In this document: piece by piece, positions 1 through 8,903 of the stretch | Layout of the letters: each line of letters opens with the position of its first letter | How positions within the stretch are numbered: position 1 is the first letter of the stretch | Source of the DNA: Dysgonamonadaceae bacterium | Lineage (GTDB): Bacteria; Bacteroidota; Bacteroidia; Bacteroidales; Azobacteroidaceae | Reading direction: 5' to 3' | DNA length: 30,207 nucleotides | Assembly (NCBI GenBank): GCA_031287395.1 | Contig: JAITTA010000060.1 | Coordinates: forward strand, 1 to 30,207 | Program-made: the position numbers and the translations under genes | Notes under the pieces: model-generated | What the model saw: only the letters and a program-made list of their open reading frames with translations | What the model was told of the DNA's origin: nothing | Database searches by the model: none

Positions 1-47
1 TCTTACAGTCTTACAGTCTTACAGTCTTACGATCTTACGGTCTTTTT
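1..47. repeat. Period-8 tandem array (right-arm orientation)
   Basis: Five contiguous octamers are visible (TCTTACAG three times, then TCTTACGA and TCTTACGG), ending in TCTTTTT. They are the reverse complement of the AAGACCGT-type units found at 12855-12940, 15808-15847 and 18248-18274. The array ends 13 bases before the NAD synthetase start. It is cut by the window edge, so any left arm or cargo is out of view. Confidence 0.85.
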
Positions 48-60
48 AATTTAAACTAAT

Positions 61-1974
61 ATGTGTGATTTTGGATTCATCAGGATAGCCGCTGCAATTC
101 CGGAGCTGAAAGTAGCCGATTGCAGGTTTAATACCGAAAGGATAAACAGATTGATAAAACAGGCTGTCGAAAAAGAAGTCCGGATAATCTGTTTTCCGGA
201 ACTTTCCATCACCGGATATACCTGCGGAGACCTTTTCCTGCAAAATAAACTTCTTGAGGAAGCCGAAAAAGAGGTCATCACCTTGTTGGAAGATATGAAA
301 GACTTACCAATCGTTTACATCGTCGGAGCGCCCGTCAGGATAAATAACCGGCTGTTTAATTCCGCAATCGTATGTTCGGAAGGAAAAATTCAGGGCATAG
401 TCCCGAAATCATACCTTCCCAACTATTCGGAGTTTTATGAAAAACGTTGGTTTTATCCGGCGGAAAAAGGATTCCCGAAAGAGATAGAATATGCGAATAA
501 TCCGGTACAATTCGGCACCAATCTGATTTTCGGATACCAAAACAAGAAATTTGCAATCGAAATCTGTGAAGACCTGTGGGGAGCGATTCCCATGAGTTCC
601 CATCATGCCTTGGCCGGAGCTAACCTGATATTCAATCTTTCTGCAAGCAATGAATTGATAGGAAAAAATGAATATTTGCATTCATTAATCAAGCAACAAT
701 CTGCACGTTGTATTGCAGGTTACGTTTATGCTTCTGCGGGCTGGGGAGAATCAACCACCGATATTGTCTTTGCCGGAAACGGGATCATTTATGAAAACGG
801 GACTTTAATAGCCCAATCCGATCGTTTCGAACTGGAGGAACAACTGGTAATCAGTGACATCGATGTGGAACGTTTGAATAGCGACCGCCTGCGTATCAGT
901 TCTTTCCGCGATGCGGTTACAGATGGGGAGTATCTCTTCCAAACTCTTTCCGCACTGAAACCAAAAGAGAAACCCGTTCCGCTGTTACGCCCGGTCAATC
1001 CCTTGCCGTTTGTTCCAACGAACGAATCATACGGAGAATCCTGCGATGAAATATTTTCGATCCAGACTCTCGGTTTGGCCAAACGCCTTCTGCACACCCA
1101 TTCGGCAACGTCCGTAATAGGAATTTCAGGAGGACTGGATTCGACACTGGCATTACTGGTCTGCATTAAGACGCACGACAAAATCGGAATTTCCCGCAAC
1201 AAAATAATCGGGGTGACCATGCCCGGATTCGGAACCACCGGACGAACTTACAACAACGCCGTCCGGTTGATGCAATCACTGGGAGTTACCATCCGGGAAA
1301 TCAATATCGAGGCTGCTTGCAAACAACATTTCAAAGATATCGGACACGATCCGGAAGTGCATGATGTTACCTATGAAAATTCACAGGCCCGTGAACGCAC
1401 ACAGATTCTGATGGACATTGCCAACCAGATGAAAGGCTTGGTGATTGGAACCGGAGATATGTCGGAACTGGCCTTGGGATGGGCAACTTACAACGGAGAT
1501 CACATGTCGATGTACGCTGTCAATTCGGGTATTCCCAAAACACTGGTACGCCATTTGGTAAAGTGGGCAGCGGAAACACAGGTAGGTGAAGAAACAGCAC
1601 GGATATTGAAGGATATTCTGGACACTCCGGTTAGTCCCGAATTACTTCCTTTGGGAGACGACGGTACAACCAGTCAATGTACCGAAGAAATTGTCGGCCC
1701 TTATGAATTGCATGATTTCTTTCTGTATTATACTACTCGCTTCGGATTTTCGCCCGAAAAAATACATTATTTAGCTGAACAGGCCTTTGAGAAAAAGTAT
1801 TCTCCGAATGAAATAACAAAATGGATGAAAATTTTCTATCGCCGGTTTTTCAGTCAACAATTTAAACGGTCCTGTATTCCCGACGGACCCAAAGTCGGTT
1901 CCGTCAACTTATCCCCCCGGGGCGACTGGAGAATGCCGAGCGATGCCAGCGACACCCTTTGGAGAATCGAATGA
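61..1974 (+). CDS. nadE: Glutamine-dependent NAD(+) synthetase
   Basis: Catalyses the last step of NAD synthesis in the cytoplasm: ATP-dependent amidation of nicotinate adenine dinucleotide, with ammonia released from glutamine. The 637 residues show the two-domain layout of the family. The N-terminal nitrilase-like glutaminase (about 1-290) carries the Glu-Lys-Cys triad: E47 in CFPELSITGY, K116 in VPKSYLPN and C169 in IEICEDLW. The C-terminal synthetase domain (about 325-637) has the ATP-pyrophosphatase P-loop SGGLDS at 356-361 and a downstream GTGDMSELALGW motif. Length is normal for the two-domain enzyme. The ATG at 61 gives the expected N terminus. No promoter is seen in the short space before it, which is filled by a period-8 repeat, so it may be transcribed with an upstream gene outside the window. 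Confidence 0.97.
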   Translation: MCDFGFIRIAAAIPELKVADCRFNTERINRLIKQAVEKEVRIICFPELSITGYTCGDLFLQNKLLEEAEKEVITLLEDMKDLPIVYIVGAPVRINNRLFNSAIVCSEGKIQGIVPKSYLPNYSEFYEKRWFYPAEKGFPKEIEYANNPVQFGTNLIFGYQNKKFAIEICEDLWGAIPMSSHHALAGANLIFNLSASNELIGKNEYLHSLIKQQSARCIAGYVYASAGWGESTTDIVFAGNGIIYENGTLIAQSDRFELEEQLVISDIDVERLNSDRLRISSFRDAVTDGEYLFQTLSALKPKEKPVPLLRPVNPLPFVPTNESYGESCDEIFSIQTLGLAKRLLHTHSATSVIGISGGLDSTLALLVCIKTHDKIGISRNKIIGVTMPGFGTTGRTYNNAVRLMQSLGVTIREINIEAACKQHFKDIGHDPEVHDVTYENSQARERTQILMDIANQMKGLVIGTGDMSELALGWATYNGDHMSMYAVNSGIPKTLVRHLVKWAAETQVGEETARILKDILDTPVSPELLPLGDDGTTSQCTEEIVGPYELHDFFLYYTTRFGFSPEKIHYLAEQAFEKKYSPNEITKWMKIFYRRFFSQQFKRSCIPDGPKVGSVNLSPRGDWRMPSDASDTLWRIE

Positions 1975-1989
1975 TTTTTACTATTTTTG
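1958..1989 (+). promoter_or_regulatory. Bacteroidetes-type promoter for the NlpC/P60 gene
   Basis: TTTG (1958-1961), a 20-base spacer and TATTTTTG (1982-1989) match the TTTG-N19-21-TAnnTTTG pattern known for the primary sigma factor of this phylum. The -33 element lies inside the last codons of nadE. Transcription would begin near 1996, about 30 bases before the start at 2027. This is the best -33/-7 pair noticed in the window. It is called by pattern only. Confidence 0.6.
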
Positions 1990-2026
1990 TTTTCTGAAGT
2001 AAAATTCGAATCCAAAAACGATTTTT

Positions 2027-2740
2027 ATGACGAAGTTTTTTAAATTAAAAATAGGGTTGGTTTTCATTGGGTTAATCACTCTAATATCCAGTTCATCAAA
2101 AACTTACATAGAAGAAGATATTCCTTTCGAGACCGTATCCATTATCGGTTTGGGAGATATCATGTTGGGATCTAATTATCCTTCAAACAAGGACTTACTT
2201 ATTAATAATAGTGAAGATTCGTTAAAAAATACAAAAGAAATCGAACGGCTGACTAAACTCGATTTTCCGGAAATTCCATTGCTTTTCCTTCACTTACCCG
2301 ACTCCTCTTCTTTAGATGTGGAATTAGACACTTTAGCCGGAAAAATCATCGAATTTTCAAAACAATACCTGGGTTTTCCATACCGCAGAGGTTCCAAAGG
2401 ACCTAACAATTTCGATTGTTCCGGTTTTACCCATTATGTATATAAACACTTTGGATATGAACTCGGCGCAAGTTGTCGCGCCCAGATCAACGATGGAGAA
2501 AAAATAGACAAAGAACAACTAAAGCCTGGGGATCTGATCTTTTTCAAAGGCAGAAATTCCAAATCCAAATATACAGGACATGTGGGAATTGTCGTCTCCA
2601 ACGATCAATATGGAAAAATAGAATTTATCCATGCTTCAACAAACAAAGGCATCAAAATCGAGGAATTAGATAAATCCGAATATTACAAATCAAGATACAT
2701 AACAGGATTAAGAATTATCAAAGAAGAGACTAAACTTTGA
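2027..2740 (+). CDS. C40 family (NlpC/P60) peptidase
   Basis: Predicted exported cell-wall endopeptidase; NlpC/P60 enzymes usually cut D-Glu-meso-DAP type peptide bonds in peptidoglycan. Residues 1-23 form a signal peptide (MTKFFKLKIG, then a hydrophobic run ending in Ser residues); no Cys suits a lipobox. The NlpC/P60 domain covers about 105-237: nucleophile C131 in FDCSGF, H185 in TGHVGIVV, and H202 in FIHASTNKG as the likely third polar residue. Between signal and peptidase, residues 38-58 contain GLGDIMLGSNYPS, which resembles the first metal-site motif of CapA-type proteins, but the rest of a CapA domain is absent. The gene has its own promoter within the end of nadE and is followed by a 150-base gap. 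Substrate specificity is inferred from the family. Confidence 0.93.
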   Translation: MTKFFKLKIGLVFIGLITLISSSSKTYIEEDIPFETVSIIGLGDIMLGSNYPSNKDLLINNSEDSLKNTKEIERLTKLDFPEIPLLFLHLPDSSSLDVELDTLAGKIIEFSKQYLGFPYRRGSKGPNNFDCSGFTHYVYKHFGYELGASCRAQINDGEKIDKEQLKPGDLIFFKGRNSKSKYTGHVGIVVSNDQYGKIEFIHASTNKGIKIEELDKSEYYKSRYITGLRIIKEETKL

Positions 2741-2829
2741 TAAAAATTCTCATTTTTGCACTAACTTTGCTCAAACAATGATATCGCTAATGATTGACAC
2801 CTGCGATCGTCCCGACTTTTAGCCGCGAA

Positions 2830-2850
2830 ATCACACGGAGTTTCATGGAG
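2830..2850 (+). repeat. Short CACGGAGTTT / CATGGAG tandem motif
   Basis: CACGGAGTTT is followed at once by CATGGAG, two diverged units with a 10-base period, lying in the space before the RNase R gene. It resembles the short-period intergenic repeats elsewhere in the window, but with only two units it may be chance. The rest of the 2741-2892 spacer shows a possible second -7 box (TAACTTTG, 2762-2769) and nothing else. Confidence 0.3.
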
Positions 2851-2865
2851 TACAATAATATTCAT

Positions 2866-2873
2866 TACCTTTG
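2866..2873 (+). promoter_or_regulatory. -7 promoter box for rnr
   Basis: TACCTTTG matches TAnnTTTG and ends 19 bases before the ATG at 2893. The -33 element is weak (TTTC near 2841). A start of transcription near 2880 would exclude the longer upstream TTG-initiated reading and supports the ATG at 2893. Confidence 0.5.
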
Positions 2874-2892
2874 TTGCTTAAACTTCCGAATT

Positions 2893-5043
2893 ATGGCAAA
2901 AAAAAATTTCAAAGAAATGAAATCCGGTAAACGCCTGAAAAAACAGGATATGATTCACCGGATCGTAAATTTATTTAACCATCATCCTAAAGAATTGATG
3001 AACTACAAACAAGTGAGTGCCGAAATAGGGGCCACCACTCAAGTCAACAAATTGATGGCAGCAGAAATACTGGAACGACTTCACGAAGAAGATTTCCTTA
3101 TTGAAGAAGATCGTGGAAAATATCGCCTCAATGGCTTGGGATTAATTGCAGAAGGTTCTTTCGAACGGCAGTCCAATGGGAAAAACGCTTTTCTTCCCGA
3201 AGGAAGCGGAACCTCGGTGTTTGTAGCTGAAAGAAACTCCATGCATGCTATGAATGGAGATAAAGTAAAAGTACAAATACTGGCTAAACGAAAAGGAAGG
3301 GAACCCGAAGCGGAAGTCCTGGAAATCCTGGAACGTGCACAGAACACGTTTGTCGGAATCCTGGAAGTAAGTAAAGCTTATTCATTCCTTATTGTCGATA
3401 ATAAAATACTGGCTAACGACATTTTTATTCCAAAAGACAAACTGAAAGGTGGTAAGAGCGGACAAAAAGCAATTGTCCGTATTTTGGAATGGCCTGAGAA
3501 AGCAAAAAATCCTATCGGTGAAGTCATCGACGTTTTAGGAAATTCCGGGAGCAACGATACGGAGATGCACGCCATACTGGCGGAATTCGGGTTACCGTAC
3601 AAATACCCCAATTCCGTAGAAAAAGCAGCAGATAAAATCCATATGGATATACCCGATTCCGAAATTAAAAACAGGGAAGATTTCCGGAAAATCACAACAT
3701 TTACCATCGATCCCAAAGATGCCAAGGATTTTGATGATGCACTTTCCATCCGGGAAATCAAGAAAGGAATATGGGAGGTTGGCGTGCACATCGCAGATGT
3801 CACTTACTACGTCAAAGCAGGAGATATTATCGACAAAGAGGCTGAAAAACGGGCTACATCCATTTATTTAGTTGACCGGACCATTCCGATGCTTCCGGAA
3901 AAATTATGCAATCAGCTTTGTTCTTTACGTCCCGACGAAGATAAGCTGGCTTTTTCGGCGGTCTTTGAAATGAACGAGGCCGCAGAAATCAGGAATTACC
4001 GCATTATGCGAACCATTATCCGTTCGGACCGACGTTTTACTTACGAAGAAGCTCAGCAAGTTCTGGAAACGAAAGAAGGCGATTACCAGGAAGAATTATT
4101 GGTCCTGAATAACCTGGCGAAAAAACTCCGCGAAAAAAGGTTTTCTGCAGGTGCTATCAATTTCGACCGTTATGAGGTGAAATTTGAACTGGATGAAAAC
4201 GGAAAACCTCTCCGGGTATTCTTCAAAGAATCAAAAGATTCCAATAAATTAATTGAGGAATTTATGCTTCTGGCCAACAAGACAGTAGCCGAATCCATCG
4301 GAAAAGTACCCAAGAATAAAAAAGCCAAAACATTTGTTTACCGGATACATGATCTCCCTAATCCGGAAAAAATGGAAAATTTCTCGGAATTCATCCGCCG
4401 GTTCGGGTACAAATTAAAAACGACGGGATCAAAATCCGATATTTCCAAAGGAATCAATCGCTTATTAGATGATGTACAAGGTAAGAAAGAACAGAACCTG
4501 ATTGAAACCGTAGCCGTACGTGCAATGGCCAAAGCCCAGTATTCGACTCACAATATCGGACACTACGGACTGGCCTTCGAATATTATACCCATTTTACTT
4601 CACCAATACGCCGGTATCCCGATATGATGGTACATCGACTATTGGAACGCTACCTCACAGGCAAACAGTCTGTTTCCGAAGGCAAACTGGAAGAACAGTG
4701 TAAACATTCATCCGCTATGGAAAATCTGGCAGCCACAGCCGAAAGAACTTCCATCAAATACAAACAGGTGGAATTTATGTCCGGTAAACTGGGAATGGTT
4801 TTTGACGGCGTCATTTCCGGAGTTACCGAGTGGGGATTGTATGTGGAACTCAACGAAAATAAATGTGAAGGTTTGGTTCCCATCCGGGATTTGGACGATG
4901 ATTATTACGAATTTGACGAGAAAAATTATTGTCTGACCGGACGACGTAATAAACGCCAATACCGTTTGGGTGATGCCATCTCTATCCAGGTAGCCCGGGC
5001 CAATCTCGAGCGGAAACAACTGGACTTTACTTTAGTTGAATAA
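2893..5043 (+). CDS. rnr: Ribonuclease R
   Basis: Processive 3'-to-5' exoribonuclease of the RNase II/R family, acting on structured RNA in the cytoplasm (mRNA decay, rRNA quality control). From the ATG at 2893 the protein has 716 residues. An N-terminal winged-helix segment covers about 18-75 and cold-shock-type OB domains follow to about 235. The RNB catalytic domain starts near 265, and an S1 domain occupies about 630-716 (GVISGVTEWGLYVEL). The magnesium-binding acidic cluster is intact: D273, D279, D281 and D282 in TIDPKDAKDFDDAL, aligning within one residue of the E. coli enzyme. The frame is open upstream to a TTG at 2794, but those 33 residues look non-coding (HYLCCLNFRI) and lie before the predicted transcription start. 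hemW follows after 11 bases, so the two are probably cotranscribed. Confidence 0.95.
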   Translation: MAKKNFKEMKSGKRLKKQDMIHRIVNLFNHHPKELMNYKQVSAEIGATTQVNKLMAAEILERLHEEDFLIEEDRGKYRLNGLGLIAEGSFERQSNGKNAFLPEGSGTSVFVAERNSMHAMNGDKVKVQILAKRKGREPEAEVLEILERAQNTFVGILEVSKAYSFLIVDNKILANDIFIPKDKLKGGKSGQKAIVRILEWPEKAKNPIGEVIDVLGNSGSNDTEMHAILAEFGLPYKYPNSVEKAADKIHMDIPDSEIKNREDFRKITTFTIDPKDAKDFDDALSIREIKKGIWEVGVHIADVTYYVKAGDIIDKEAEKRATSIYLVDRTIPMLPEKLCNQLCSLRPDEDKLAFSAVFEMNEAAEIRNYRIMRTIIRSDRRFTYEEAQQVLETKEGDYQEELLVLNNLAKKLREKRFSAGAINFDRYEVKFELDENGKPLRVFFKESKDSNKLIEEFMLLANKTVAESIGKVPKNKKAKTFVYRIHDLPNPEKMENFSEFIRRFGYKLKTTGSKSDISKGINRLLDDVQGKKEQNLIETVAVRAMAKAQYSTHNIGHYGLAFEYYTHFTSPIRRYPDMMVHRLLERYLTGKQSVSEGKLEEQCKHSSAMENLAATAERTSIKYKQVEFMSGKLGMVFDGVISGVTEWGLYVELNENKCEGLVPIRDLDDDYYEFDEKNYCLTGRRNKRQYRLGDAISIQVARANLERKQLDFTLVE

Positions 5044-5054
5044 CTTCCCTGATT

Positions 5055-6179
5055 TTGGCAGGAATTTATATCCATATCCCTTTTTGTAAAACACGTTGCA
5101 TCTATTGCGACTTTTTCTCTTCTGCCATTAAGGGAGAGGAATCGCAGTATGTTGATGCTTTGTGTCGGGAAATAAGGGTGCAAGGAGAGTATTTAAGGTC
5201 CGAACCCATCGAGACCATCTATTTTGGAGGCGGAACTCCCAGTCAATTGAAAGCTGCGTATTTTGAGAAGATATTCGACAGTCTCTCCAAAAGCAAATTC
5301 AGACTGAATCCTACGGAAGTGACTCTTGAAGCTAATCCCGACGACATTACCCAAGAGTACCTGGATAGTATAAAAAATTTGCCGTTCAACCGAATCAGCC
5401 TGGGAATCCAAAGTTTTGAGGATTCCGAACTGGAATTTCTTAACAGAAGACACCATGCCCGGTCGGCAATCAATGCAGTGAAACAGTGTCAAGACTCAGG
5501 CTTTAAAAATATCAGTATTGATTTGATATACGGAATCCCCCACCAATCTGTTGAAATGTGGGGAAAAAACCTTCAACAGGCGATAGATCTCCATGTGCAA
5601 CATGTTTCGGCTTATCATTTGATTTACGAAGAAGGAACCAAGCTTCACAAACAATTGGAATCCGGTGAAATTACTCCTGTCGACGAAGATTTGAGTATTC
5701 AAATGTTCGATCAAATGATCGAATTGTTGTGTCATCATGGTTTTGAGCATTATGAAATCTCCAATTTCGCCAAACCGGGTTACCGTTCCAAACATAATTC
5801 CTCCTATTGGAACGGCACTCACTACCTGGGACTAGGAGCATCGGCACATTCCTACAACGGACATTCAAGGCAATGGAATATTGCTTCCATCGGGCAATAT
5901 ATAAAATCCATTCAAAACAATAAGATTCCGGCAGAAATTGAAAATATTACTCCTCAAATTGCTTATAATGATTACATTATTACCAGGATGCGAACCAAAG
6001 AAGGCCTAAATACGAAAGAATTATCCGGGTTATTCGGGGAGGAAATAAAAGACCGATGTCTTGAATCGGCCCAACAACATGTCCGGAAGGGAACAGTCGT
6101 ATTGAAAGGGGATGTATTAAAACTCACCCGGCAAGGAATCTTCATTTCCGACAGTATCATGAGGGATTTATTGTTATAG
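5055..6179 (+). CDS. hemW: Radical SAM heme chaperone HemW (CPO III-like)
   Basis: Member of the HemN/HemW radical SAM family. The CxxxCxxC cluster motif is at C11, C15 and C18 (FCKTRCIYCDFF), followed by the SAM-binding GGGTPS at 58-63. HNSSYW at 247-252 matches the HNxxYW motif used to separate HemW (heme chaperone) from HemN (true oxygen-independent coproporphyrinogen oxidase), and 374 residues is the HemW length rather than the longer HemN. Such genes are often mislabelled as oxidases. The start is a TTG at 5055: it gives MAGIYIHIPFC, the usual N terminus of the family, and no in-frame ATG fits. It lies 11 bases after rnr. It ends one base before the stop codon of the convergent histidine kinase gene, with no visible terminator between them. 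Confidence 0.93.
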   Translation: MAGIYIHIPFCKTRCIYCDFFSSAIKGEESQYVDALCREIRVQGEYLRSEPIETIYFGGGTPSQLKAAYFEKIFDSLSKSKFRLNPTEVTLEANPDDITQEYLDSIKNLPFNRISLGIQSFEDSELEFLNRRHHARSAINAVKQCQDSGFKNISIDLIYGIPHQSVEMWGKNLQQAIDLHVQHVSAYHLIYEEGTKLHKQLESGEITPVDEDLSIQMFDQMIELLCHHGFEHYEISNFAKPGYRSKHNSSYWNGTHYLGLGASAHSYNGHSRQWNIASIGQYIKSIQNNKIPAEIENITPQIAYNDYIITRMRTKEGLNTKELSGLFGEEIKDRCLESAQQHVRKGTVVLKGDVLKLTRQGIFISDSIMRDLLL

Positions 6180-6180
6180 T

Positions 6181-7518
6181 TCATTTTCCAAATAAAATCG
6201 TAAACGCACTACCCTCGCCTTCTTCACTTTGAATCTTGATGCCGCCTTTATGCAAATTGACTATTTCGCGGGAAAGACTCAACCCAATGCCGCTTCCATT
6301 CTTCTTCGTACTGAAAAACGGAATAAATATTTTGTCCCGGTTTTCCGGAGAAATACCACAACCGTTATCAGCTACCGTGGCATAGACATCCCCGTCCACT
6401 GTAATACCGGAATACAGAATGATATGAGGATTCTGTTTCTCTTTTACGGCATACATGGCATTGGTAATAAAATTGATCAATACCTGTTCTATCAGGTTTC
6501 TGTCGATATTTACAACAGCCGAAGGTTCTCCTGTTTTCAGTTCTAAAAAAATGCTTTTTTGTTCAAGCGAAGGATTCATCAAACGATAAACGGAAGACAG
6601 CAATTCAAAAAGATTGACTTGTTGCAGTTCAAGTATAATGGTTTTACTCAAACTCCGGTAAGAATCGGAAAACCGCAACAATCCTTCACTGCGACGATGG
6701 ATCGTGTCCAATGCAAATTCAATATCTTCAAAATCGGGATGCACCTTTTCACCCATTTCTTTTTTTATGTTTTCCATCCGTTTTTTCAGGGCATCGGACA
6801 AGGACGAAACAGGAGCGATGGAATTCATAATTTCATGAGTCATCACATTCAATAAACCTTTCCATGCTCCAGCCTCAACTTCTTCCAAAGTGGCATTGAT
6901 ATTATGAAAAGCAATCAATTGATAAGTTTTTCCTTCTGTTTGAAACGTCGACGCATTGGTCAGGGTTTTGATAATCTGTTTCCCCGCATTGATGGTCACT
7001 AAACGATTTTCTCCCAATGGAATGTTTGTCAATTCGTCGTAAAGTTGCTTATTTCGTTTTTTCAACCAAACGATATTCTTAATAGATGGAATATCGAACA
7101 TATTTTTCAAAGCATCATTCATCCAAAGCATTTCACCGGTCGCCGTATCATACGACAAAATACCCGTATCCACCAGTTCCAATATCCTTTTCAGATAATG
7201 ATGTTGAGCCTCTTTTTCCCGGCTCAATAAAAGAAATGTATCGGTAATGATGTTGAATCCATGATAAAAATGATTTTTTTTATTTTTATTTTCCGGATAT
7301 TTTTTTGAAAAATCCCGGTACCGTACCGCTTCGATAAAATCGTCGACATCCCGGAATATTTTAAAAATATAAGTCAGGGTATGATAAAGCAGGTATAATG
7401 TAATAATCAGAGTCAAAAGGGTAAACGAAAGATGATCCTGCATATAAAAGAAAACGGCCAAGCCTCCGCAAAAGACAGTCAAAAGAAAAAATACCGATAT
7501 ATAATTTTTATTTGTCAA
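6181..7518 (-). CDS. Membrane sensor histidine kinase (NtrB/AtoS-like)
   Basis: Probable sensor partner of the sigma-54 activator encoded 22 bases upstream on the same strand. Two adjacent hydrophobic helices (about 7-25 and 31-52), separated by a very short loop, anchor it with almost no periplasmic sensor domain. A PAS-like segment (about 105-215, TGILSYDTATGEMLW) precedes the phosphoacceptor helix, with H228 in NVMTHEIMNSIAPV. The catalytic ATPase domain follows, with the N-box (LINFITNAMYAV), G1 (VADNGCGIS) and G2 (GSGIGLSLSREIV). The missing periplasmic domain suggests that it senses membrane or cytoplasmic signals, or the transporter itself; that is inference. It ends tail to tail with hemW. 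Confidence 0.93.
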   Translation of the reverse strand: MTNKNYISVFFLLTVFCGGLAVFFYMQDHLSFTLLTLIITLYLLYHTLTYIFKIFRDVDDFIEAVRYRDFSKKYPENKNKKNHFYHGFNIITDTFLLLSREKEAQHHYLKRILELVDTGILSYDTATGEMLWMNDALKNMFDIPSIKNIVWLKKRNKQLYDELTNIPLGENRLVTINAGKQIIKTLTNASTFQTEGKTYQLIAFHNINATLEEVEAGAWKGLLNVMTHEIMNSIAPVSSLSDALKKRMENIKKEMGEKVHPDFEDIEFALDTIHRRSEGLLRFSDSYRSLSKTIILELQQVNLFELLSSVYRLMNPSLEQKSIFLELKTGEPSAVVNIDRNLIEQVLINFITNAMYAVKEKQNPHIILYSGITVDGDVYATVADNGCGISPENRDKIFIPFFSTKKNGSGIGLSLSREIVNLHKGGIKIQSEEGEGSAFTILFGK

Positions 7519-7540
7519 GATGTTTTTTCTATAAATAAAA

Positions 7541-8893
7541 TTATAATTCGTATTTATTCAATCTCCTGTACAAAGCGGCGCGGGTGAGGCCTAATTCCTT
7601 TGCCGCACGGGATATGTTCCCGTGATGCTTTTCAATCACTTGTTCAATCGCATTCCGTTCCAAATCCTCAAGATTATGCGTAGTCAACGAAACCACACCC
7701 TGCGGAGTCTGTTCTATGGGTGAAAAAACGATATCCTCCGCTTTTAGCATATCGTTATCTGCCATAATTACCGCCCGTTCTATAGCATATTGCAATTCCC
7801 TTACATTTCCGGGGTAAGAATAATGCATCAATTTATCTTTTGCCGAACCGGAAAGAGCCAGTTGACGCTTCATGTATTTTTTTTCGTAGTTCTGCAAGAA
7901 ATACCGGGCAAGAAGAATGATATCGTTTCCCCGCTCACGCAGAGGAGGAACCGTCAGTTCTACTGTATTAATACGGTATATCAGGTCTTTTCGGAAATGC
8001 TGTTCGTTTGCCAATTCGGTAAAAGGGACATTAGTCGCGGTTATCAACCGGATATCTACAGGGATAGGAATATTTGTACCCAAACGGGTAACCTGCCGGT
8101 TTTGCAATACAGTCAACAATTTGGCCTGTTGCTGTAAAGAGATATTTCCTATTTCGTCCAGAAACAAAGTCCCGCTGTTAGCAGTCTCAATCAATCCTAT
8201 CCGGTCTTCCCCGGCACCGGTAAAAGCACCTTTTTTGTGCCCAAAAAGCTCGCTTTCGAAAAGAGTATCCGTTAAAGCTCCCACATCGACTTTGACAAAC
8301 GGCATCTTTTTCCGTAATGAAAGATTATAAATCGCCCGGGCTATCAAATCCTTTCCGGTTCCGTTTTCTCCTAAAATCAATACATTGGCATCTGTCGGAG
8401 CAATCTTTTCCAATTTACGAAACAAGTTCTGCATGACTTCCGATTCTCCAATGATTTCAGGGCCGGACTGTTTTTCCTTGATTGCTTGCTTTTTTTGAGG
8501 GTTGTCCCGGTTTTGCAAAACTTCTTTAAGCGTTTGAAGCAAATGATCATTTTGCCAGGGTTTTCCTAAAAAATCGGAGGCTCCTTCTTTCAGGCATTTG
8601 ACGGCTAAATCGATGTCGGCATAAGCCGTTATCATAATAACGACGGGGTTCCGGTTCAATTCCTTTATTTTCCTCAACCAGAAAAGGCCCTCATTACCGG
8701 TATTGATCGAACTGTTGAAATTCATATCCAGCATGAGTATATCAAAATGATTCTCCGATAAAAGCTTTCTCAAATTCTCCGGATTCGGTTCCGTAACAAT
8801 ATTTTTCACCTCCGACTTTAAAAGAAAACGGACTGCAGTCAGAATATCTTTGTCATCGTCAACAACCAGTATATTAGCTTGCTTTAAATTCAT
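7541..8893 (-). CDS. Sigma-54-dependent NtrC-family response regulator
   Basis: Activator of RNA polymerase containing sigma-54. With the ATG at 8893 it has 450 residues. The receiver domain (about 7-120) has the acidic pocket VDDDKD, phospho-acceptor D56 in MLDMNF, T89 and K111. The AAA+ domain (about 145-375) has Walker A GENGTGKD at 175-182, the sigma-54 contact loop GAFTGA at 222-227 and Walker B TLFLDE at 242-247. A Fis-type DNA-binding helix-turn-helix closes the protein (ISRAAKELGLTRAALYRRL). All motifs needed for activation are present. An ATG at 8914 would add MRNRGSF and overlap the upstream Uma2-like gene; the later start gives a typical regulator N terminus. Its probable target is the export operon starting at 9555, which has a -24/-12 promoter. 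Confidence 0.95.
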   Translation of the reverse strand: MNLKQANILVVDDDKDILTAVRFLLKSEVKNIVTEPNPENLRKLLSENHFDILMLDMNFNSSINTGNEGLFWLRKIKELNRNPVVIMITAYADIDLAVKCLKEGASDFLGKPWQNDHLLQTLKEVLQNRDNPQKKQAIKEKQSGPEIIGESEVMQNLFRKLEKIAPTDANVLILGENGTGKDLIARAIYNLSLRKKMPFVKVDVGALTDTLFESELFGHKKGAFTGAGEDRIGLIETANSGTLFLDEIGNISLQQQAKLLTVLQNRQVTRLGTNIPIPVDIRLITATNVPFTELANEQHFRKDLIYRINTVELTVPPLRERGNDIILLARYFLQNYEKKYMKRQLALSGSAKDKLMHYSYPGNVRELQYAIERAVIMADNDMLKAEDIVFSPIEQTPQGVVSLTTHNLEDLERNAIEQVIEKHHGNISRAAKELGLTRAALYRRLNKYEL

Positions 8894-8903
8894 AAATGAT
8901 CCT

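Noticed and set aside
789..1238. 149-codon minus-strand frame inside nadE
   Set aside because: Antisense shadow of a highly conserved enzyme; no recognisable domain or promoter.
2794..2892. N-terminal extension of RNase R from a TTG at 2794
   Set aside because: The -7 box at 2866-2873 would start transcription inside it, and the extra residues do not look like the family N terminus.
5055..6179. Oxygen-independent coproporphyrinogen III oxidase (HemN)
   Set aside because: Length 374 and the HNxxYW motif fit HemW; HemN is longer and lacks that motif.
7917..8330. 137-codon plus-strand frame opposite the response regulator
   Set aside because: It mirrors the AAA+ domain coding sequence; no independent signal of coding.
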